This document shows, piece after piece, positions 9,628-13,165 of a DNA stretch of 13,165 nucleotides. The first letter of the stretch is position 1; each line of letters starts with the position of its first letter. The position numbers and the translations under genes were made by a program. Source of the stretch: Xanthobacteraceae bacterium (GTDB taxonomy: Bacteria; Pseudomonadota; Alphaproteobacteria; Rhizobiales; Xanthobacteraceae); contig JASHYD010000223.1 of assembly GCA_030043175.1 (NCBI GenBank), positions 1 to 13,165 on the forward strand. The letters are read 5' to 3'. The notes beneath the pieces were generated by a model that ran no database searches, was not told the DNA's origin, and saw nothing but the letters and a program-made list of their open reading frames with translations.

Positions 9628-9656
9628 CTTATAACGGGGGTCTTAGAGCGATGCAA
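9628..9656 (-). promoter_or_regulatory. Sigma70-type promoter for the rpsB-tsf cluster
   Basis: The minus strand reads TTGCAT, exactly 17 bases, then TATAAG (a -35 box at 9651-9656 and a -10 box at 9628-9633). Matches to TTGACA and TATAAT are about 4/6 each with ideal spacing. This is the best promoter in the window. Transcription would start near 9621, giving a leader of about 137 bases before rpsB. Its position directly before the first gene of the cluster supports the call. Confidence 0.6.
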
Positions 9657-10031
9657 GGTACAGACGGTAGGCAAAGGGCCGCACGACAGCCGATCGAACC
9701 TGGTGGCGCTGGCAGGTTTGGCGCCAATGATCATCAAGAATTTGCTGATGCCGGCCAAACGTCAGCTTAAGCGGCGGAGCAGGTGGTCAAACGGGAGACG
9801 CAAGCCCGCTTTTGCGCCACGCCCTTGCGGCCCTTTAAGCAGTGGCGAGACAAGGCCTTGACGCTTCGAGCGCTGAGCCGGAATGGACGCACGCGATAGA
9901 GCGTCGCCGAAGTCGATAAAGCCGGGCTTGAGGGCTATCTCGAAGGGCCGGCCCGTCGCAGGGGCCGAGACCCTCGGTGACCGATGGCGGGCTTTCGCCT
10001 GTCGCGTTCGGGTACGCGAGTGCCGGCGCCT
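9657..10031. other. Gap between gatA and the rpsB promoter; no supported gene
   Basis: Short open frames exist on both strands (for example minus 10041-9835 and plus 9622-9861), but none looks like a known protein or has a convincing ribosome binding site. An imperfect inverted repeat lies at 9716-9760 (GTTTGGC at 9716-9722 and GCCAAAC at 9754-9760, with CATCA/TGATG inside); it has no T-run. gatB, which usually follows gatA, is not here, and I cannot recognise a decayed remnant of it. Confidence 0.5.
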
Positions 10032-11504
10032 TCACCACCACTTCTCCGGCACAAACCGTCCTGCCGCCGCTTCGATCACGGCACCGAGCGAGAACAGCGC
10101 CTCCTCATCGAATGGCCGACTGATGAGTTGAAGGCCTAACGGCAGGCCCTGCCGATCGAGCCCGGCGGGCACCGACATACCGGGCAGGCCAGCCATGTTC
10201 ACCGTCACGGTGAACACATCGCTGAGATACATCTCGATCGGGTCGGCGGTCTTCTCGCCGATCGCAAAGGCGGCCGACGGCGTGGTCGGCGTCAGAATGG
10301 CATTGACGCCGGCTTTGAAGCAGTCCTCGAAATCGCGCTTGATCAGGGTGCGCACCTTCTGAGCGCGCAGATAGTAGGCGTCGTAATAGCCGGCAGACAG
10401 CACATAGGTGCCGATCAGGATGCGCCTTCGTACCTCCTGGCCGAAGCCTGCCGCCCGGGTCTGTTCATACATATCGAGGATGTCGCGCCCTCCCGCGCGC
10501 AGGCCATAGCGAACGCCGTCATAGCGTGCGAGATTCGACGACGCCTCCGCGGGCGCCACGATGTAGTAGGCCGCAAGCGCGTATTTGGTGTGCGGCAACG
10601 ATACTTCGACGATCTCGGCGCCGGCCGCCTTGAGCCAGTCGGCGCCGCGGCGCCACAGCGCTTCGATCTCGTCCGGCATCCCCTCGATGCGATATTCCTT
10701 GGGAATGCCGATCTTCATGCCCGCGATGGAGCGCGTCAGCGCCGCCTCATAATCAGGTACCGCCACATCGACCGACGTCGTGTCTTTGAGGTCGTAGCCG
10801 GCCATCGAGGTGAGCAGAATGGCGGCGTCGCGCACCGTGCGGGCGAACGGACCGGCCTGGTCGAGCGAGGACGCGTAGGCCACGATGCCCCATCGCGAGC
10901 AGCGCCCATAAGTTGGCTTGATGCCGACGATGCCGGTGAACGCCGCTGGTTGGCGGATCGAACCGCCGGTGTCGGTGCCGGCGGCGCCGAGGCAAAGGCC
11001 GGCTGCGACGGCCGCGGCCGAGCCGCCCGACGACCCACCCGCAACGAGCTTCGCCTCCGAGCCCTTGCGCCGCCACGGCGAGACGACCGGGCCGAAATAC
11101 GAAGTCTCGGTCGATGAGCCCATGGCGAACTCGTCGCTGTTGAGCTTGCCGAGCATCACGGCACCGTCGCGCCACAGGTTGGCGGTCACGGTCGCCTCAT
11201 AGGTCGGCACGAAGTTGTCGAGCATATGCGAACACGCCGTGGTGCGCACGCCCTTGGTCGCGAACATGTCCTTGACAGCAAGCGGCACGCCGGCGAGCGG
11301 TCCGCCCTCCCGTTTGGCGAGCGCCGTATCGGCGCGCGCGGCCATCGCAAGGGCCTGCTCCGGCGTTTCCATGACGAACGCGTTGAGCGCATGGGCTTGC
11401 TGCGCGGCCGCCACGTGGGCCTTGGTCAGCTCGAGCGCGGAGAATTCGCGCTTGCGCAGCAGCTCGCGCGCTTGTGCAAGAGTAAGCGAGGTGAGGTCAG
11501 TCAT
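10032..11504 (-). CDS. gatA: Asp-tRNA(Asn)/Glu-tRNA(Gln) amidotransferase subunit A
   Basis: GatA is the amidase subunit of GatCAB. It releases ammonia from glutamine, which the GatB subunit uses to convert misacylated Glu-tRNA(Gln) or Asp-tRNA(Asn) to the correct amide form. The 490-aa product shows the amidase-signature triad: Lys78 in AVKDMF, Ser158 in [15 protein letters not shown], and Ser182 in [12 protein letters not shown]. The rest matches family patterns, including [20 protein letters not shown], and it ends EKWW. A longer open frame extends to 11930 through the repeat region but is not protein-like. The ATG at 11504 has AGGAG eleven bases upstream and begins MTDLTSLTL, as expected. 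gatC lies upstream with one small gene between, and no gatB follows. Confidence 0.97.
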   Translation of the reverse strand: MTDLTSLTLAQARELLRKREFSALELTKAHVAAAQQAHALNAFVMETPEQALAMAARADTALAKREGGPLAGVPLAVKDMFATKGVRTTACSHMLDNFVPTYEATVTANLWRDGAVMLGKLNSDEFAMGSSTETSYFGPVVSPWRRKGSEAKLVAGGSSGGSAAAVAAGLCLGAAGTDTGGSIRQPAAFTGIVGIKPTYGRCSRWGIVAYASSLDQAGPFARTVRDAAILLTSMAGYDLKDTTSVDVAVPDYEAALTRSIAGMKIGIPKEYRIEGMPDEIEALWRRGADWLKAAGAEIVEVSLPHTKYALAAYYIVAPAEASSNLARYDGVRYGLRAGGRDILDMYEQTRAAGFGQEVRRRILIGTYVLSAGYYDAYYLRAQKVRTLIKRDFEDCFKAGVNAILTPTTPSAAFAIGEKTADPIEMYLSDVFTVTVNMAGLPGMSVPAGLDRQGLPLGLQLISRPFDEEALFSLGAVIEAAAGRFVPEKWW

Positions 11505-11555
11505 CGCGCGCGCTTCTCCTCGCGGCGGAAATCTTTGAGCGCGAGCGTCCCGCTC

Positions 11556-11639
11556 TTTCCAGACGATCCGAGCCGCGCGGATGCGGCATGAGTTTTTTTT
11601 CCAGACCATCCGAGCCGCGCGGATGCGGCATGGGTTTTT
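11556..11639. repeat. Tandem 42-bp repeat, two copies, each with a hairpin and T-run
   Basis: Copy 1 (11556-11597) and copy 2 (11598-11639) differ at only two bases (11565/11607 and 11591/11633). Each contains GCCGC-GCGGAT-GCGGC, or alternatively ATCCG...CGGAT, followed on the plus strand by a run of T (8 and 6 bases). This is terminator-like for plus-strand transcription, yet no plus-strand gene ends here. Read on the minus strand the unit encodes [14 protein letters not shown] peptide, which I recall seeing as a contaminating repeat translation in Rhizobiales predictions (unverified memory). It is probably a member of an interspersed repeat family rather than coding. The rest of the 11505-11727 spacer shows nothing else recognisable apart from the gatA ribosome binding site. 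Confidence 0.8.
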
Positions 11640-11727
11640 TGCGCGGGCGCGACCCCACCCTCGCGGCGACGGCGATCGTTTCGATTTCCGTAAACCACGG
11701 GCGCATCCCTGTCGCAGGCGAGACACA

Positions 11728-11943
11728 TCAGCGGGCCTTTCGGTCTGCCGGCGATGGCGCCGTCGCGTCGTCGCACCTAAAGTGGCGTACCTCGCGGATT
11801 GAGACCGGTACTGGCTGGACCGGACGGATGTCGATTGCCCACGGCGTCGTTGCCGCCTTCCCGGCTGGACGCCACAGCTTGCCGCCGGCTTTGTTGAAAT
11901 AGGCCACGTATTGGGCGGGGAATTCCTCACATTCGTCGCACAT
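11728..11943 (-). CDS. Small conserved-looking CxxC protein between gatC and gatA
   Basis: This is a 71-aa protein of unknown function. It begins [20 protein letters not shown], so Cys2 and Cys5 form a CxxC at the extreme N-terminus; a third cysteine is at 57. There is no signal peptide or membrane segment. The first 40 residues look ordered ([17 protein letters not shown]) and the last 15 are low in complexity and may be variable. The ATG at 11943 is 19 bases after the gatC stop and has GGAG eight bases upstream, so it is well placed to be translated in the gatC-gatA operon. A longer frame from 12015 overlaps gatC and is unlikely. I believe similar small proteins occur at this place in related genomes, but I could not check. 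A metal-binding role would be speculation from the CxxC alone. Confidence 0.7.
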   Translation of the reverse strand: MCDECEEFPAQYVAYFNKAGGKLWRPAGKAATTPWAIDIRPVQPVPVSIREVRHFRCDDATAPSPADRKAR

Positions 11944-11962
11944 TGCGCGAGCTCCGCAGGAC

Positions 11963-12250
11963 CTATTCGACCACCTTAGGCACCAGGAAGAAATGCTCCT
12001 GGGTGGCCGGTGCATTCCTCACGATATCGTCGGCGATTTCGCCGTCGTTCACCACGTCCGGCCGCTGCTTGATCGCCATCGGCGTCACCGAGGTCATCGG
12101 CTCGACGCCCGCGATATCGACCTGCGACAATTGCTCCACGAAAGTCAGTACATCGTTGATCTCGCCCTTGAGGTGCTCGATCTCGTCGTCGGCCACGGCA
12201 ATGCGCGCAAGATGCGCGATGTGTCGGACGGTTGCAGCGTCGATGGACAT
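11963..12250 (-). CDS. gatC: Asp-tRNA(Asn)/Glu-tRNA(Gln) amidotransferase subunit C
   Basis: GatC is the small subunit that wraps around and stabilises the GatA-GatB complex. The 95-aa length is typical. The sequence starts [19 protein letters not shown], has the helix region with [18 protein letters not shown] (residues 35-52), and ends with the family tail [17 protein letters not shown]. The ATG at 12250 has AGGA about nine bases upstream. It heads the gatC-(71-aa gene)-gatA group and is divergent from the 104-aa gene at 12570. Length and motifs give no sign of damage. Confidence 0.97.
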   Translation of the reverse strand: MSIDAATVRHIAHLARIAVADDEIEHLKGEINDVLTFVEQLSQVDIAGVEPMTSVTPMAIKQRPDVVNDGEIADDIVRNAPATQEHFFLVPKVVE

Positions 12251-12329
12251 TCTTCAAGTTCCTGGCTCGGCTGGTCCCAAGCGGTCGGTGGGCGGCGCGA
12301 CCGCCGGCGAAAGCCCCAGCGGATCGGGT

Positions 12330-12406
12330 GCTATCGAGGCATGCAGGGTCGGCAAAGCCGGCCTGGTGGGCAGGCACGCAGCAGCCAGCCCCGGTGGTTC
12401 GATAGC
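12330..12406. ncRNA. Possible 77-nt structured element (three-way junction) upstream of gatC
   Basis: Perfect 8-base arms GCTATCGA (12330-12337) and TCGATAGC (12399-12406) enclose two local hairpins. One is GGTCGGC-AAA-GCCGGCC (12347-12363), with one G-T pair. The other is GGGCAGGC, an 8-base loop and GCCAGCCC (12368-12391), with one A-A mismatch. Together they fold as a closing stem with two branches. It matches no riboswitch, SRP RNA, tRNA or ribozyme core that I know. It may be a leader RNA of gatC, a small RNA, or an interspersed palindromic repeat. The assignment is from pairing only, so the type is tentative. Confidence 0.35.
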
Positions 12407-12435
12407 CTATAGCAGAGGCGCTTTCGCCGCCGCAA
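12406..12435 (-). promoter_or_regulatory. Candidate promoter for gatC
   Basis: The minus strand reads TTGCGG, 18 bases, TATAGG (a -35 box at 12430-12435 and a -10 box at 12406-12411). Initiation would be near 12399, about 150 bases before the gatC start. The -10 box touches the right arm of the 77-nt inverted repeat, so a transcript from here would include the two inner hairpins but not all of the closing stem. A small hairpin, GGCG-CTTT-CGCC (12417-12428), lies within the spacer. The remaining stretch to 12569 shows no further clear site. Confidence 0.35.
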
Positions 12436-12569
12436 TCCGGCAAATTTCCCGTTGCAAGCTTGGCCTCGCGGGTTCGATGATTACCTGTTGGGCTGGGTCC
12501 GCCTCTTGTGGCGGCGCCTCATCACGGGGTGAGGGCCGCATCCGCCCGGTGCACAAGGCTGGAGCGACA

Positions 12570-12884
12570 ATGCACGTCGGTCGAGGCGTCGATATCCTCA
12601 ACTACGAGATCGTCCAGGAACAGGCCTCGGCGCTGGGGCGTCTGGGCCGCGGGCTGGAGGCGGCGCTGAAAGACCTGCGGGAGTTTGATGCCGCGCATTC
12701 ACGGTCGGGCGCCGCGTACCGGGAACGGCAGGCACTGGTGGCTGCAGCGGGCTATGCGCTGTGGATGTTCGTCGTTCAAAGGGAAGCGTGCGGCATATGC
12801 GACAGCCGGTCCATGATGCGTGATTACGGTATTCCCGCAGAAATCATTGGCAGCATGGGGTATTTTCCACCGTCGGCCTCTTGA
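12570..12884 (+). CDS. Conserved hypothetical protein, possibly DUF6665-like
   Basis: A 104-aa soluble protein of unknown function, the only convincing plus-strand gene in the window. It has a helical first half (EQASALGRLGRGLEAALKDL, about 17-36), a hydrophobic stretch (AAAGYALWMFVVQREACG, 58-75) with a CxxC at Cys74-Cys77, and a tail, RDYGIPAEIIGSMG, that looks like a short helix-turn motif. The ATG at 12570 has GGAG five bases upstream. The same frame stays open upstream, but the extra sequence crosses the gatC spacer and is not protein-like. It resembles a small Rhizobiales family that I recall as DUF6665; this name is from memory and unverified. It diverges from gatC, so it is probably transcribed separately. 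Confidence 0.75.
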   Translation: MHVGRGVDILNYEIVQEQASALGRLGRGLEAALKDLREFDAAHSRSGAAYRERQALVAAAGYALWMFVVQREACGICDSRSMMRDYGIPAEIIGSMGYFPPSAS

Positions 12885-13124
12885 TCAAGGCACAGCCCTG
12901 TCGGCGAGCAGGCGTGCTGCCTGGTCGATCGTGACAACGGGGTAACGGGCGGGGTAACAGTCTTCAAGAACGCCCCACCGCGCCCTGCGTTGCCCTTGCT
13001 GCGTGGGCCCCCCCTGTCCCTCCCGCAGCCCTGGCCCCTTCCCGCCGGCAGCGTCACGGGGGCCGGGGCATCTCAGCTCGATTGCACGCACATACCTCGC
13101 GGCCGATACTTGCCGGCATGGCAA
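12885..13124 (-). CDS. Doubtful small reading frame with a Com-like motif
   Basis: A 79-residue minus-strand frame begins at a TTG (13124) and ends in a TGA that abuts the stop of the plus-strand 104-aa gene. The N-terminal part, CRQVSAARYVRAIELRCP, is reminiscent of the Com-type zinc-finger regulators of phage mom genes (pattern C..C....A-x-IKCPRC), but the paired cysteines are missing. The middle is Gly- and Gln-rich and unlike a folded protein. No good Shine-Dalgarno is seen beyond a GGAGGAGGAGG tract at about 13145-13155, over 20 bases from the start. It could be a decayed gene or chance. Nothing else is recognisable from 12885 to the right edge except a 9-base direct repeat, CGGGGTAAC, at 12938 and 12950. 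Confidence 0.2.
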   Translation of the reverse strand: MPCRQVSAARYVRAIELRCPGPRDAAGGKGPGLREGQGGPTQQGQRRARWGVLEDCYPARYPVVTIDQAARLLADRAVP

Positions 13125-13165
13125 GAAGCCCGAACCACCGACCCTCCTCCTCCCCCTCTTAAACG

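Noticed and set aside
9622..9861. 79-aa plus-strand frame in the gatA-rpsB gap
   Set aside because: It overlaps the rpsB promoter region antisense, lacks a ribosome binding site, and has no recognisable domain.
10032..11930. Long N-terminal extension of gatA to position 11930
   Set aside because: It crosses the tandem 42-bp repeat and the small CxxC gene, and its composition (Arg/Lys/Pro rich) is unlike the GatA family, which starts at the MTDLTSLTL position.
12330..12406. tRNA or SRP RNA in the gatC spacer
   Set aside because: The length is tRNA-like and a GGTTCGA string occurs, but there is no D arm, anticodon arm or T stem in the right positions, and the SRP GGAA-loop motif is absent.
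11943..12884. 313-aa plus-strand open frame covering gatC antisense, the spacer and the small gene
   Set aside because: Only its last 104 residues are protein-like and have their own ATG with GGAG. The upstream part is antisense to gatC and crosses the structured spacer.

Overview
The window is an ordinary-looking stretch of chromosome from an alphaproteobacterium, most likely of the order Hyphomicrobiales (Rhizobiales), near the Bradyrhizobium / Rhodoplanes / Pseudolabrys group. The evidence is the high-GC coding bias, the gene order rpsB-tsf-pyrH-frr-uppS-cdsA-dxr-rseP-bamA, an S2 protein with the long C-terminal extension seen in that group, and short intergenic repeats of the type common there. 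All ten recognised genes read on the minus strand, so the window is best read from right to left. One small conserved gene near the right end is on the plus strand.

Layout, right to left. From 13165 to 12885 there is no confident gene, only a weak minus-strand reading frame with a Com-like motif. At 12884-12570 lies a 104-aa plus-strand gene of unknown function. A 319-bp divergent spacer (12569-12251) contains a potential 77-nt three-way-junction structure. Then come gatC (12250-11963), a 71-aa CxxC protein (11943-11728), a spacer with a tandem 42-bp repeat, and gatA (11504-10032). The gene normally expected next, gatB, is absent. Instead a 547-bp gap carries a good sigma70-type promoter and a long hairpin leader in front of rpsB.

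From rpsB onward comes the classical cluster. rpsB (9484-8489) and tsf (8400-7474) are translation genes. pyrH (7455-6745) makes UDP for nucleotides and envelope precursors. frr (6523-5960) recycles ribosomes. uppS (5929-5126) and cdsA (5129-4293) overlap by 4 bp, and dxr (4279-3056) follows. Dxr makes isoprenoid precursors by the MEP pathway, UppS polymerises them to undecaprenyl diphosphate, and CdsA supplies CDP-diacylglycerol for phospholipids. rseP (2896-1769) is the site-2 intramembrane protease of envelope stress signalling. bamA (1620 to the left edge, C-terminus missing) is the outer-membrane protein insertase. The set links ribosome output to envelope synthesis.

I found no mobile element, CRISPR array, tRNA or rRNA gene, and no obviously novel multi-gene system. 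The points most worth checking are non-coding: the structured element before gatC, the rpsB leader, the 42-bp tandem repeat, the REP-like hairpins before rseP, and the missing gatB.
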